This document shows positions 44,188-56,884 of a stretch of DNA of 64,000 nt, piece after piece. How positions within the stretch are numbered: the first letter of the stretch is position 1; each line of letters starts with the position of its first letter. The position numbers were made by a program, and so were the translations under genes. The stretch covers positions 702,501-766,500 of the forward strand of contig VWND01000010.1 of assembly GCA_009599575.1 (NCBI GenBank), read 5' to 3'. The notes beneath the pieces were generated by a model that saw nothing but the letters and a program-made list of their open reading frames with translations, was not told where the DNA came from and ran no database searches. Source of the DNA: Blumeriella jaapii. Lineage: Eukaryota; Ascomycota; Leotiomycetes; Helotiales; Drepanopezizaceae.

Positions 44188-47100
44188 TAAAAAAAAACCA
44201 AACAATTTTCGCTGGGAAGCTTTGTATCCACGGTTAAAAATTCGATTTGTTTTTACAATTCGAACTTTTTTTAGGCCGTTCGTACCGACGTTTATTTATC
44301 GGTGCTTTAATTAAAACTTTTTTTTATTGATTTTGTTTTTAAAAAAAGCTGGAGTTTTTTTTTTTTATTAATTCGATCTGCTTTTACAATTCGAATTATC
44401 CTTTTTTAATACTACAATACCTTATGCTTTTTTTATAAATCGACGTAGCATCCGAAAACGAACGTAATCCGTACGATTCGGCTTCGAGTCAGCATTTTCA
44501 TTTTTTGCTTCTGCTTTTGCCGCTTTCGAATTTCTATTCGTTTCAGGCTTTTTCGACGATTCCGGCAGCGAGTTTTTATTCCACGACTTTTTTATTAAAC
44601 CATAATTATCTGCTGAATTCTTTCGCTTTATTATCGAATCTAAAATCGAGTTATACGACGCTAATATTTTAATATTTTTAAACCGACGAATGCTTTTACG
44701 ACTGCTTAGCATATTTGCCAACGCTAAAGGATTTACTACGGCCCAGCAGTTTTAAATCGCTTAAATAATCGCTTAAGCTATTGCCGCCGCTCGCTTTTCA
44801 GCTTTTTCCGCTAATATCGCTCGCGACGCTTTTTTTTTATTTCGAGCTTCGCGCGTTTTCACCGCAAACTTTCAATTAATTTCCGAATATTATTTTTTCG
44901 TTTTCGATCCAGCTATTTTCCGAATCGAATTATTTAAAATTAAATATTTTCGCTACGCTTTTAGCGATTATTAAAAAAAGATTAAATATAACGCATAAAA
45001 AATAAATATAAAACTGTTTATTAAAAAGTATTTAAAAAACTTTATATAAAATATAAACCAAGCTAAAATATATTTCAAATGCATTATTAAAAAAGCAAAA
45101 ACTATTATTTTAAAGCATTTAAACTCCGAGTTTTATAACCAAGCCTAATCGGCCCGAAACGTTTTTCGCATTTTTAATTAGCGTTTTTTTGATTACAACC
45201 GCGTTTAGTCTATTAAATTGCAATATAATAAATTTTATATAAACAACGGTCAGATTTATAATAATTTTCGTTTTTTGTTTATTCGTTACGCAATTACTAG
45301 CAAAATTACTAAAAACCGTTAATTTAAAAATATATGCGAAAAAATTATTTTTATTTTTATTTACGATTTTCGAATGGAAAAATACAAAATAAATAATAAT
45401 TATACTATTTTAAACGAGTTTTTGGCCGTTGCGAATAAAAAATCATGTAATATCCGAGCTGAAAAAATAGCTTCTGCCCGTCGTATAAGCTATTTTTCTT
45501 TTGTTATAACTTTTGCTAATCAGGATTTTAAACGTATTTCCGGTATTTTCAAAGCTTTATAGCGTTTTATTTTTCCAGCCCTTTTTGTTCGCACGGCTTT
45601 TCCTTTTTTTAATAAAGATTTTTACGAGCGTATAGCTGCCATTTTTACTATTTCCGGTTTTTTTCGCTTAGCTGCGCGTTTTTCTAGCATTTGTTATAAT
45701 TGCGGCAAGCCCGGCCATTTCGCAAACGTTTATTTCGACGCTAAGCTTAGTCGCAAAATCGCCGAAATAGCTATCGACGAAAAACAAAACGATTTATTAA
45801 AAAACTTTTAAACCGTGGCAAAAACTTTTATTATAGCAAAAAATTCGATTTATAAAAAGATTTGAAATTTAACCAGCGTTTTTTAATAAAAAAACGATAG
45901 TTTTTAGTTTTTATAAAACTAGCACGCAATAAATTATATATCAAAACATTTGTATATATCGATAGCGAAGCTAATATTTTCGATACGATTAAAAACTTTT
46001 TTAACGTATTAATTTTTTTAACGTTTCGGAATAAGTTTTATTCGGCTGCATAAACTTATTATATTTATCGGCTATAATAACGAGCCGGAAAAGCTTATTT
46101 CTTCTGCTATTTTTTTTTTTTTTTTTACGATTAACCGACGTCGTATAAATTTTCTTTTTTTAATTACAAATTTAAGCTTTACCGACGTTTTTATTAATCG
46201 CAAATTTTTATAATACTACGATTTAAAATAAGCGTATAACTTAAAAAAAAAACAAAATAAAATAGTTATTCGATATGCTTATTATTTTTTATTTTAACAA
46301 ACAGTTGTTCGTCGATTTTAATCAGCGAACAAAGCTCAAAATGCTTAATCGTATATATTAAAAAAATGCAAACAAACGAAACAGCGTAATAAAAGCTTTG
46401 TATATTTTTGCTAGCATTTTTACGACGATTAAAAAAACTTATTTAGATTTTGAAGCTAATAAACCCTTTACGTTTATACGAAATCTTAAAAGCAGTTTAT
46501 ATAAAATAGAAAAGTTTTTTACTGGCAGCTCTGAACCGATCAAGCCGGTTTTTTCAACCGTGCCAATTACCTTTTTTATTTTCAATTGTAATATTAGCTA
46601 TATTTCCGCTTTTGCATTTAGCGTTTTACAAATACGCTACGAAAAGCGAATGCGAGCCGTAAAAAAAAAAAAGTTACTACTATCCAGCGATTGCACGTTT
46701 GTTGCTTTTGTATACGATATAAACAGAAAACGTTTCCGCCGTGCGAAAATCGCCGAGTTTAAAAAAATTATATAGCTCGCGGCAGTAAAAAGTATTTCCG
46801 TTTCCGACGCTTTGCAAGTCAAATATAACGACAACGTGGTTTTTATAAAAAAGCTTTTTTTAATTTAATATTCGAAATTCGAAAAACTGTTTTACAAGCA
46901 AAAAAACGATAAGCTCGCTTTTCGCCGTTTCGGTGTAAATTACAAAATACATTTTGCTACGGAAAATACGTTTTTTATAAAATTATTTAAACGCTTTACG
47001 AATAAACAATTTACAAAAATCAAAAGTTATATTTTCGATAATTTGTATAAAAACTTTATTAAATTTTTTAATGCTTTTTTCGCCGCTTCGATTTTATTTA

Positions 47101-50077
47101 TTAAAAAATCAAACGGCTTTATACGCTTATATATCGATTATCGCAAGCTTAACGATTTTACGAAAAAAAATTTTTATTTTTTGCTTTTAATCGACGAAAT
47201 ACTGGCGCGAATTATTAAAACCAAAATATTTACGAAAATTAATATTTAATAAGCATTTAATCGAATCCGGATATTCGAAAAGTTTAAAAAACTAATTAAT
47301 TTTCGTATCCGATACGGCATATATAAATATAAAGTTTTTCCGTTCGGCCTTATTAATAAGTTCGTTATATTTCAACGCTTTATTAATAATATTTTTATAA
47401 AGCATTTAAATAATTTCTGCTCGGCGTATTTTAACGATATTTTTATTTATTTCGCGAATAATTTAAAATATAAAATCTACGTTAAAAAAATCTTATCGAT
47501 TCTGAAAAAATACGATTTGAAAACTAATATTAAAAAATGCGAGTTTAATATTACGAAAATCAAATTTTTAAATTTCGTTATTAGCATTTAAAATATTAAA
47601 ATAAACCCGGAAAAAATCGCTATTATTAAAAATTAGCAATATATAGCGAATATGCGAGGCGTGCAGAGCTTTTTAGGCTTTTGCAATTTTTACAAACGTT
47701 TTATAGCCGGCTACAGCCGCATTTGCCGTTTTTTTATTGTTTTTATAAGCAAAAACGTTTTTTTCGTATTCGAAAAAAAGCAGAAAAACGCATAGAAAGC
47801 ATTGCGCAAAGCTTTGTTAAATGCTTTTATTCTGTGTTATTACGATTTTTATAAGCAAACGCGCCTGGAAACCGACTTTTTTAATAAAATAATAACTGAC
47901 GTATTATCGCAATTGCAAAAAAATAATTTTTATTATCCGATCGGTTTTTTTTTCAAAATTATAATCGACGCCGAGTTTAATTATTCGATTTACGATAAAA
48001 AGCTTTTCGCTATTTTTCGCTTTTTTAAAAACTATAAGCCGAAATTATTAAGCGTTTAAAAAAACGTATATATATACACCGATTATCGCGTTTTAAAATA
48101 TTTTATAATAATTAAAAACTTTTCGGCCCGATAAGCCCGATAGGCCGAATTTTTCGCCGATTTTTATTTTACAATTATATATCGGTCGGAAATTATTAAT
48201 ACGCTCGCTGATATTCTTTTTCGCAAAAACCAGGATATTTTTTTATTAAAAGCGCGATAGCGAGCAGCTCGGAAACAGCAAATGCTTCCAAACGATAAAT
48301 TAAATCCCTAGATTTTAAAAAAAATAGCTGCTAAAAGCACAGCCACGCTAGCGCTTATAAAAATAGCGTCCGATAAGCGCGATAACGGTAGCATTTTTTT
48401 CGAAAACGAAAAAAACAGTAAAAACGAAAAAAATAAAATGCTTATAAAAAAACCCGCAGACCCAATTTTCGTAATCGCGTACGATATATATAGTTATATA
48501 ATTATAAACGATTTGCTGCAAGCTAATAAAAACTTTTTTTTTTTCGAAGCGCAACGAGCGCAAGCCCGTAATTATAGTTTTAATTACCAATTGCGATAAA
48601 ACAAATTGTTTTTTCAAAACAAATTAATAATGTTTTTAAAACTTTCCGAATTGCGAACTTTTCTGATCCGATATATTTACGAATAGCTTTGCGTAATATA
48701 CGCTGGAATAAAAAAAATAAAGTTTTTAATCGGTCGCAAATATTATTAAAAAGCTATAAAAGCAGATATATAGCAATACGTTTCGAATTATCGTTGCATT
48801 CGAATAAAAATTAGGCGCGACAAAACCCCGGGCTTTTTAAAACCGTTGTTTATATTTAACAAGCTTTATTAATATTTAACGATAGATTTTATAAAGCTTT
48901 TATTAAACGAAAATAGTTACGATTTCGCTTTCGTAATAATAAATCGCCTATTTAAAAAGCTTTTGTCAGTTTTTTATTATAAAACTATCACAGCGAAAAA
49001 GCTAGCAGCTTTGTTTTTGATCTATTAAATGCGTTATTTCGGCATGCCGGATTTAATTGTTTCGGACCGAAAAGTTTAGTTTGTTTCGGTTTTTTAGCAA
49101 AAACTCTGCCGTATATTAAAAACCAAAATTAAATTAATTATTGCGTATAATTTTAATATCGATAGGCAAACCGAAATAATAAACTAATATATTAAGCAAC
49201 GCTTCCGCCCTTTTTGCTTTTATTACTAAAATAATTAAAAACGCTTTTTACTTTTAATAAATATTGTATAATTGACCTTGCCGCACGAGTTTTTCGGCAA
49301 CGTTTTTTTTTTTTAAATTTTAAATAAATACGAAGCTCGCATATTTTAAAATATAAACAATTTTCGTTTTTTTCGTTCGGCTATCGAAAAGCTTAATCGC
49401 GACGAAGCTTTATATCTGGCTTTCCGAGTTAAAAAAGTTGTGAAATACGCGCAATTGTTTATTGCGCAATAATAAATCAAAATAAAGCGCTTCGCTAATT
49501 TATATAAACGATTAATAAATTAAAATATAAGCGACGAGGTATTAATAAATATCAAAAATTAAAAGCTCGACCGACTTTTCCGAAAGCTTTTAAATAAATG
49601 GTACGGCCCAATTAAAATCGTCGATAAAATAAAAAAAAGTTAAAAACTTAATCTTTTCGCAAACTGATTAATTTATTTAATTTTTTATTTATATTCGCTC
49701 CGAAAGCATATCAGCAACTTTTTACCTGGCCAACGCCGCTCCGAACCAGCTTTTATTTAATTATTTTTTAAATAAACGAAATAAAAAATCGAAAAAATAA
49801 TAAATTCGAGGTTGTACAAAAAAGTGTTGTAATACCAGATCAATTGAAAAAGCGCTGATAAAAATCTCGAATAATACTTTTGTTTTGACGCTATAACGGT
49901 TTTTTTCATATTTTTTAAGTATTTTACCGATCGTATCCTACCGCCAAAAGCTTTTTACGAGCATTTTTCGCATGGTTGCAAGCTTATAACAAAAGCAGAA
50001 AAAATTATACTGAATTGGAAAACGATAAACCCATGACTGCAACTGCGAGGACGCAGTTTTTCGGAGGGGGGGGGTAG
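44188..50077 (+). pseudogene. Gypsy C2 gag-pol, RIP-damaged
   Basis: Gag zinc knuckle at 45692-45733, CYNCGKPGHFANVY, with the last Cys changed to Tyr. RT block at 47043-47249 (FIRLYIDYRKLNDF) and SAYFNDIFIYF near 47422, where the YxDD box has become FND. RNase H at 47802-48059. Integrase at about 48790-49700, with a chromodomain-like tail (EKIINSRLYKK) near 49790. A putative protease region lies between 45800 and 46900. Stops throughout. Confidence 0.8.
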
Positions 50078-50393
50078 TGTTACGACCCTGGCCTGGCTAG
50101 TGGTAGTTGCCAGTGGTATGGCTGCCAGTGGTAGTTGCCAGTGGTATGGCTGCCAATGGTAGTTGCCAGTGGTATGGCTGCCAGTGGTATAATTGCCAAT
50201 GGTATGATTGCCAGTGGTATAGTTGCCAATGGTATAATTGCCAGTGGTATAATTGCCAATAGTATAAATGCTGGTGGTATTGGATTAAGGTTTGGGCACG
50301 GACCACCTCGGCCACTAAGCCTCGCGCTAAGTCACGTGACCCATAAGCGCAACCCATTGTATATAAAGTTCGCGACCCCGAGCATTCTAGCTC
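50078..50393 (+). repeat. 3' LTR of gypsy C2, left part
   Basis: First 316 bp of the C2 3' LTR, with the 15-bp repeat array at about 50100-50270 and CACGTG at 50333-50338. It ends in AGCTC, the target duplicated by D2. Confidence 0.95.
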
Positions 50394-50660
50394 TGTGACG
50401 ACTCACTCGTTTGCCCCTCGCGTCACCCCAGCAACTACGTATAGTTGCAAGCTCCCTGGTCTCCTGGTGGGTCTCCCATCAACTATGGAGACTATCATGT
50501 ATATAAGGTTCTCTCCTCTTAGCAACCTCTGCCTTCTGCAGTTGTTGATTCTAAGTGAATATTTTTGTTGTTACAGAACCAAAGGCTCGTTTCTTATATT
50601 ATATGAATACGGCGACCAATTAACTGATCTTTCAGCCCTCCGACTGATTAGATCGTTATA
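50394..50660 (+). repeat. 5' LTR of gypsy D2
   Basis: 267 bp; contains a TATATAAGG box near 50499-50507. Its end TCGTTATA differs from TCGTCACA in the partner by two CpA to TpA changes. Confidence 0.95.
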
Positions 50661-50785
50661 TTATCAATAACTTTTTTTTTACGCTGGCGACGGCGTAAAC
50701 TATTTCTCCTCTCGAATTTCTCACGGGTTACACCAAGATGATCGACCGGTCGTAAAAAGGCTTATTTCCGCATTTCGCGAAAAAT

Positions 50786-52266
50786 GGCATCTGTTCAACG
50801 ATCTCCCCCTCAGCAGAGCTTTTCAGCTTCTGCTACTACACCATAACCTCCCTTTTTTTAATCAGCGAAAAAGCAGCCTCCCCTAAAAGCTTTTTTTTCT
50901 GAAGAACAGTCCTCCCCCCGAGGAAAGAAAAACAAAGGAAAAAGCAGAGCGCCAACCATTTCGCCTGCCATCTTTTTCTTGCAGCCTAGCGCTGAAAGCA
51001 TTCAGTTGAGACTTTTGCAAAATCAACTGAAGGAAGCGCAAAAGCGTGAACGACAATTTTTAGAGATTATACGACTGCGACAGACCTTTTAATCAGAGCG
51101 TTTAGTAGAATTCATCGAACGTGCTTCTGCTAATCGCGAATCTGCTGCTTTTCTTCGCAACGTTTTATTTTAACCAACAGACGCTGCAGATTAATCTTTA
51201 CGCTTTTCGCGAACTCTTTTTGGATCTTTTCCTGACGGCCAAAACCTTAGCGCGCCTTTTGAACGCTATGGTTTTTATTTATCTGCTGACTTTCGATTAG
51301 CTCGTATAAAGCGCGTTCCGAACCTTAAGTTTAAGCTAAATAATAGTGAAGATTATAAAGCACGCTATTAAAAGACTAGAATTCTCGATAACCTCGAACT
51401 TTACCACGATTATTTCGCTGACGATCGATTTCGCAAAAATTATATATTCGATCAGACCGAAAGCGTGGCAAAAGAGTTCCTGACCCCGCGTATTTTGGAC
51501 CGTTCCGACTTTACATTTTCCGAAGAATTAATGAAAAAGGTCGCCGATTTTCTGGCCGATCTTTTAAACGTTCAGAAGGCGGAAAACGAATTTAAGATGT
51601 TTGTAATAAATACGCACGACGATTTTTGGCGATTTTATCTGCGATTTTCCATTTTCGCAGCGAACGCTTAAATACGGACTGATAAACAGCTTCGAAACGC
51701 TTTTCGCGATAAAATACCAAAGCGTTTACGAGAAAAGCTGCATTTGGAATAGGCGCGTACAACGATTTTTAAGAATTGGCTTACCGCCGTTCGATAAGAA
51801 AAACAAAGTCAGTTGGCTAAACGAATTTTATACGCGAATCGCTTTTCAACCAAATTTACCATTTATCAAAATGGTAGGTTTTTAACCAAAGCGTATTACG
51901 AATTAAATCGTACGTACGAAAGTCGTCCTGATGCTTCACAGGCTCTTTCTCAGCCCTCTGTTTTTTTTTCTTTTCCACGCCAGAACGCCTCCCCTGGCGT
52001 TTTTCCTTTTCGATCGGACCAACGATAACGCTCGTTTTTTATTTTATATCAGAAGATTCGAGGCCAATCTGCACGACTTTTTACGGGCCGACCCTCGGTT
52101 CTATTCAAAGGCTCTTTTAGGCTGGTAGGTGTAAACAAGGTCGAGCCGACCGAAAATTCGCCCTTTGATAATAGTAGTAAAAACGAAAACCCCCTTTTAA
52201 ACGACTTCCAAAACGCATATAAGAAAATTAAAAGCTTTCCCGCCAGTCGGGAAAACGCCCAGGCTT
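50786..52266 (+). pseudogene. Gypsy D2 gag
   Basis: Opens at ATG about 50784-50786 with MASVQRSPPQQSFSASATT and continues in one frame across a handful of stops (CAA to TAA type) to SRENAQA near 52263. A coiled Gag-like stretch (IQLRLLQNQLKEAQKRE) lies near 51000; the piece 51465-51671 is fully open (KEFLTPRILDRSDFTFSEEL). No zinc knuckle is visible, as in several fungal gypsy Gags. Structural nucleocapsid role is inferred from position and composition. Confidence 0.75.
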
Positions 52267-52288
52267 AAGCAAAGCTTTTTTTTTAGGC

Positions 52289-52774
52289 GTGTTGCGCGAT
52301 ATGCGTTATTTTGACGTTCGAAAGCTTTTTAATAGCGATTTATTAACAATTTCCGTTATATTTATTAAAAATAGCTTTTCGTATAAAGTGAAAGCGCTCG
52401 CCGACTTTAAAACGAACGGTTATGCGTTGATCGATTCGGCGCTGATTAAATTTCTTTTTTTTTTTTTAAAACTTTTAATTCAATTTTTCCCGGCTTTTTT
52501 TCCTGTAAAAAAGTATAATAAAGCTCGTGGCCATTTAATCATATATTTTACGCTTTTCAACCTTATTATTAACAATCGAATACAATCGTTTACTTTTTTT
52601 TTGATTATTAATCTCGGAAATTATAATATGATTTTAGAAAAAGCTTGGTTGGCCGAACACCAAGTTTTACTAAACTGTAATAAACGCAAGCTTTATTGGC
52701 CGAAGTTTTACCCCCCCACAGCCTTTTACGCTCGTTGTATTAAAATTTTTTATTTGCATTTCCGAAAGATTTAA
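52289..52774 (+). pseudogene. Gypsy D2 protease region
   Basis: 161 codons between gag and RT. The stretch NGYALIDSALIKFLF at about 52418-52460 is positioned as a retropepsin active site, with DSA in place of the usual DSGA/DTGA. The equivalent place in D1 is where C1 inserted. The tract 52775-53215 continues as an AT-rich linker to RT. Confidence 0.6.
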
Positions 52775-53215
52775 TTTCGCTATTAAAACGACGTTGTAAA
52801 ACGTGACAAAAACTTTAATCAATTGTGGCAGATTTATAACGCTGTGCGAAGCGCGAAAAGGTCGAATTTTATTTGCGGTGTTAATTTCGATGGCGACGCC
52901 AATAGGATAATATAAAAAACTACACCATTTTCCCAAGCTGCCGATCTTTTTTTTATTATTTTTTTTTTTTTTTTTCTTTTTTCGTCAGAACAGCTTTTTC
53001 GTTCTACGAAAAACAGTTATACTAAAGACCGAAAAAAAGCTTTCGCCGCGATGGCCTTTCAGTTTAATATAATCGATAGTTTAAATAAGCCACCTTCTGA
53101 ACTTTTCAAACGACCAATTCGAAAACGAGTCCCTTAACCTACTGCTTACCCAATTTCTATCTGCCAGATTATTATATACGCTTTTAAGCTGATTTTTAAA
53201 AAAGAAGCAGTTGAA

Positions 53216-54172
53216 ATGTTTTTAATTTTCCTGTACGAAATCGACAAAATACTAAACGATTTTACGTACAACACTTTTCTTAAGACCCAATTTTATAGTT
53301 TTTTCGAACGTTTTAGAATTAATAAAATATCGATTTCGACCCTTTTAATCAGCTTAGCGGAGCTAACTTCGAATAAATCTTTCCTCGAATTTTTTCCCCC
53401 GGAATACAAAAACTTCGAATACGTATTTTCTAAGGCCGCCAGTAACGAGCTAGCTTTTCACCGGCCCTACGACTATAAGATCGAGCTTATTGTAAATAAG
53501 AAAAAGCTGAAATACACTTTTTTATATAAAATATCGATTTCAAAGCTCGAGATTGTTAAAACTTATTTGCAAAATAATTTTAATAAAAGTTTTATCGAAC
53601 CTTCCACCGCTTTTTTCGCTGCTCTAATGCTTTTCGCCAAAAAACCCGACGGTTTATTACGTTTCTGTATCGATTATCGAGCTTTTAATAATATTACTCG
53701 TAAGAATCGCTATCCCCTCCTTTTTATCGATGAAACCTTTGCTCGTTTCTCGGAAGCGCGAATCTTTACGAAGCTCGATATTCGTCAAGCTTTTTACAGA
53801 ATTCGAATGGACCCCGCCAGTGAAAAACTGACGACGTTTCGTACGCGTTACGGCGCTTATAAGTGCAAAGTGCTACTTTTTAGCCTTATTAATAGATCCG
53901 CAACTTACCAACGTTATATAAACGACGTTTTTTTCGACTATTTGAACGATTTCTGTATTGCATACCTAGATAACATTTTTATTTATTCGTCCGATCTTTT
54001 GAAATACGTTATACACGTTCGCAAAATATTCCAAAGGCTCGTTGACGCTGAATTACAGGCCGATATTCGGAAATCTGAATTCAACGTTATTCGGACCCGT
54101 TATTTAGGTTTTATTATTTTAATTAAAAGCTTAGAGGTAAATCCAGAAAAAGTTTCCGTAGTCGCCCACTGA
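53216..54172 (+). pseudogene. Gypsy D2 reverse transcriptase
   Basis: 318 open codons covering the palm and fingers of a Ty3/gypsy RT: LLRFCIDYRAFNN at about 53652-53690, ARIFTKLDIRQAFYRIRMD near 53758-53814 (first catalytic Asp intact), and CIAYLDNIFIYSS near 53953-53991. The YxDD box reads YLDN, a G-to-A change that removes the last catalytic Asp, so this copy should be inactive even where the frame is open. It ends at TGA, probably a former Trp codon. Confidence 0.85.
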
Positions 54173-54427
54173 AAGCTTTCTACTATTATAAAAGGTGTAT
54201 AAAGCTTTTTTGGTTTTTGTAACTTCTACCGACGTTTTATTAGAAACTACGATATAATTGCAAAGCTTTTGGTCCATTTGACCAAAGCTAACGTTTTTTT
54301 TAATTTCATTTTTAAATGTCAGAAGAGTTTCGACCTTCTTATACTAGCCTTTACTATTGCATCAATTCTACAATATTATAGGTAAAACCTTTTCTGCATA
54401 TTAAAAACTAACGCTTCCGACGGCGTA

Positions 54428-54667
54428 GTGGCTTTTGTGCTTTCGCAATTTTATGGCGACGATTGGCTTCCAGTCGCTTATTTCAGCAAAATCATAGCCT
54501 TCGCAGAGCTAAACTACGTCGTATACGATAAAAAGATGTTCGCAATCGTAAGATCTCTAGACAATTTTCGTACTAAGCTAGCTGGCTCAGTTCACCAGAT
54601 TAAAATAATTACTAATTATAAAGTTTTAGAATACTTTATAACTTCCAAACCCTTAAACGTTCGATAA
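54428..54667 (+). pseudogene. Gypsy D2 RNase H
   Basis: 79 codons with VAYFSKIIAFAELNYVVYDK and KIITNYKVLEYF, the SRKLTPAE.NY..YDKE and TDHK.L.YF motifs of gypsy RNase H in altered form. The upstream TDAS-like region (near 54405) is separated by a stop. Confidence 0.8.
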
Positions 54668-54699
54668 GCACGCTGGGCCGAGCTTCTCGCCGACTACAA

Positions 54700-56538
54700 T
54701 TTTCTTATTACGTACAAACCAGATAAACACAACCTTTTGGCTAACGCACTAACACGTCGTACGAACGAACTCGACCGCCAAAACTCTTTTAACGCATCCA
54801 GCGCTTGCAAACCCTTTTTCGAGCAAATCAAATCGATCACCGCCTTTTGACTGAAAAACTTCGATTTTCCACGGCCTCCGAAACAGCTGTTTCTATCGTT
54901 GAAATAACTGATCTTTTTTTCGCATTTCGTATCGTTAACCAGCTTTTCCACGCTAATCGCATAGCCAGCAGCCTAATGGCCCTTCGAAAAAAAACTGTAC
55001 GAAACGCTACGAAAAAAAACGACGACAATAACATTCCGTCTCCGTATACATTTGAACGCGACCTGCTATTATATTACGGTCGCCTGATAATACCAAACGT
55101 CGACCATCTTCGTTTGGCCCTTGTACGAAAAGTGCACGACCAGATTTCCACCGCTTATTCCAGCGCTCGCAAAACTACGCAATTGCTTTCGGACCAATAC
55201 TATTAGCGAAGTATAATAGCTTTCGTAAAACAATATTGTCGCAACTGCCACGCTTATCGAAGAAGTTCTGTTTCAAAAAATAAACGCCCCGACTTTTTTT
55301 AACCTTTTTCTGTTCTTGACCACCTTTGGAAGCACGTTATAATGGACTTTTGCAGTTTTAACAAAAACAAATACGGTTACGATAACGTGTTCGTAGTAAT
55401 AAATCGCTTTTTCAAACAGGCTATTTCGATTTTCTGCCATAAAAATATCGACGCTCGAGGCTTCGCCAAATTGTATATATTTTATATGTACAGGTATTTT
55501 GGCCTTTCAAAAAGTATTATTAGCGATCGTAGCCTCTAGTATTAGTCTACCTTCTGGTCTGAATTAAACAAAATACTCGATACGCAACTAAAGCTTTCGA
55601 CAGCCGCTTATTCTAAAACCGACGGTTAAACCGAAATTTATAACTAATACCTGTAAAAACGCCTTCGACCTTTCGTAAATTTTTATTAAAACGATTGAAG
55701 CGAATTTTTCTTAATAATGGATTTCGTTCAAATAGTTTTTTTTTACGAAAGTCTAGATGGCCTTTCACCTTTTGAAATTATATACGGTTATATTTCCCAT
55801 ATCAATTGGAACTGAAAGCTCGATACTTCCTTTTTTTTTAACCTTTTACATAAGTTAAACGTAAACGAAGCTCGTGCGTACGCTCGCCGCCATTACGACG
55901 CCTGGAACCTCGCCAAATCGCATTTTCAATAAGCCTACGAAAAAATAAAAAAGAGTGCGAATAAGTTTCGCCGCGCGATCGATTTTAACGTTGGCGACTA
56001 CGTATAGCTCGATATGCGTCCATTTCCGACCTTCCGGCCCTTCCGCAAGCTCGACAATTTTACAAACGGCCCTTTTAAAATTGTAGCCAAAATTTTCGAC
56101 AACGCTTTCAAGCTAAACCTCCCTAATATTATAAACGTACACCCAGTTTTTTACGCTAGTCGACTGCGTAAAGCAGCTGACGACGCGCTTTCAGGTCAGG
56201 TTAACCCAACCTTTAAACCTATTAATATAATTGATAAGCTTAAATACGAAGTCGAAAAATTAATCGCTTATCGAATGCAACGGAAAACTCTTTAGTATAA
56301 AGCTTTTTAAATAGGCTTAAATAAAGATTTCACGTGGTATTTCGCGTCTGACTTTATATACGCTCCTCTGAAAGTGCGCGATTTCCATTTGGCGCATAAG
56401 AAGCTTTCCGGTCCTTCTGTAAAACTTATAAATTGGCTAAAGGCGTATTCCGAAGATTTGAATTCGTACGATCATTTGGATAGCGACGTACTAATAGATA
56501 AAAGCTCGAGGGCGCGCTTTTTTCGGACGGGGGGATAA
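54700..56538 (+). pseudogene. Gypsy D2 integrase
   Basis: The zinc-binding region includes LRLALVRKVHDQISTAYSSA near 55108-55165. The core runs from HVIMDFCSFNKNKYGYDNVF (about 55336-55395) through SKSIISDRS and the altered TDGQTE site (KTDG then a stop, about 55616-55630). The C-terminal part from 56014 (NFTNGPFKIVAKIFDNAFKL, NVHPVFYASRLRKA) is an SH3-like/GPF domain. Several stops interrupt it. Confidence 0.8.
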
Positions 56539-56805
56539 TGTGACGACTTATTCGTTTGCCCCTCGCGTCACCCCAGCAACTACGTATAGTTGCAAGCTCC
56601 CTGATCTCCTGGTGGGTCTCCTATTAACTGTGGAAACTATTATATATATAAAGCTTTCTCCCCTTAGCAACCTTTGCCTTCTGCAGTTGTTGATTCTAAG
56701 TGAATATCTTTGTTATTACAGAACCAAAGGCTCGTTTCTTATACCATGTGAACACGGCGACCAGTTGACTGATCTCCCAGCCCTCCGACTGATTAGATCG
56801 TCACA
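56539..56805 (+). repeat. 3' LTR of gypsy D2
   Basis: 267 bp partner of 50394-50660, with scattered transitions between the two, mostly CpA/TpG to TpA. Confidence 0.95.
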
Positions 56806-56884
56806 AGCTCGGTGTCTTTCTTTCAATTTACATACGTACCTTTTGGTTCATATTATTCCGATCACCCTCAAGCTAGCTGTGACA
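56806..56884 (+). repeat. 3' LTR of gypsy C2, right part
   Basis: Remainder of the C2 3' LTR beginning with the duplicated AGCTC and ending GCTAGCTGTGACA. Confidence 0.95.

Larger units (their letters stand above)
50394..56805 (+). mobile_element. Gypsy D2, complete, least degraded element
   Basis: 6412 bp with 267-bp LTRs (50394-50660 and 56539-56805), inverted termini TGTGACGA/TCGTCACA (TCGTTATA in the 5' copy), a perfect TSD AGCTC (50389-50393 and 56806-56810) and a polypurine tract GGACGGGGGGATAA before the 3' LTR. Inserted in the C2 3' LTR. Open frames are the longest of any element here, including 318 codons of RT, but stops remain in gag, RNase H and integrase. Confidence 0.95.
43798..56884 (+). 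mobile_element. Gypsy C2, 3' LTR split by gypsy D2
   Basis: 5' LTR 43798-44187 (390 bp); 3' LTR starts at 50078, is broken at 50393 and resumes after D2, ending at 56884. Removing D2 and one TSD copy leaves 390 bp, exactly the length of the 5' LTR. A perfect TSD ATGCT flanks the element (43793-43797 and 56885-56889). A polypurine tract of nine G precedes the 3' LTR. It is inserted in the gag/protease to integrase region of copia F. Confidence 0.95.
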
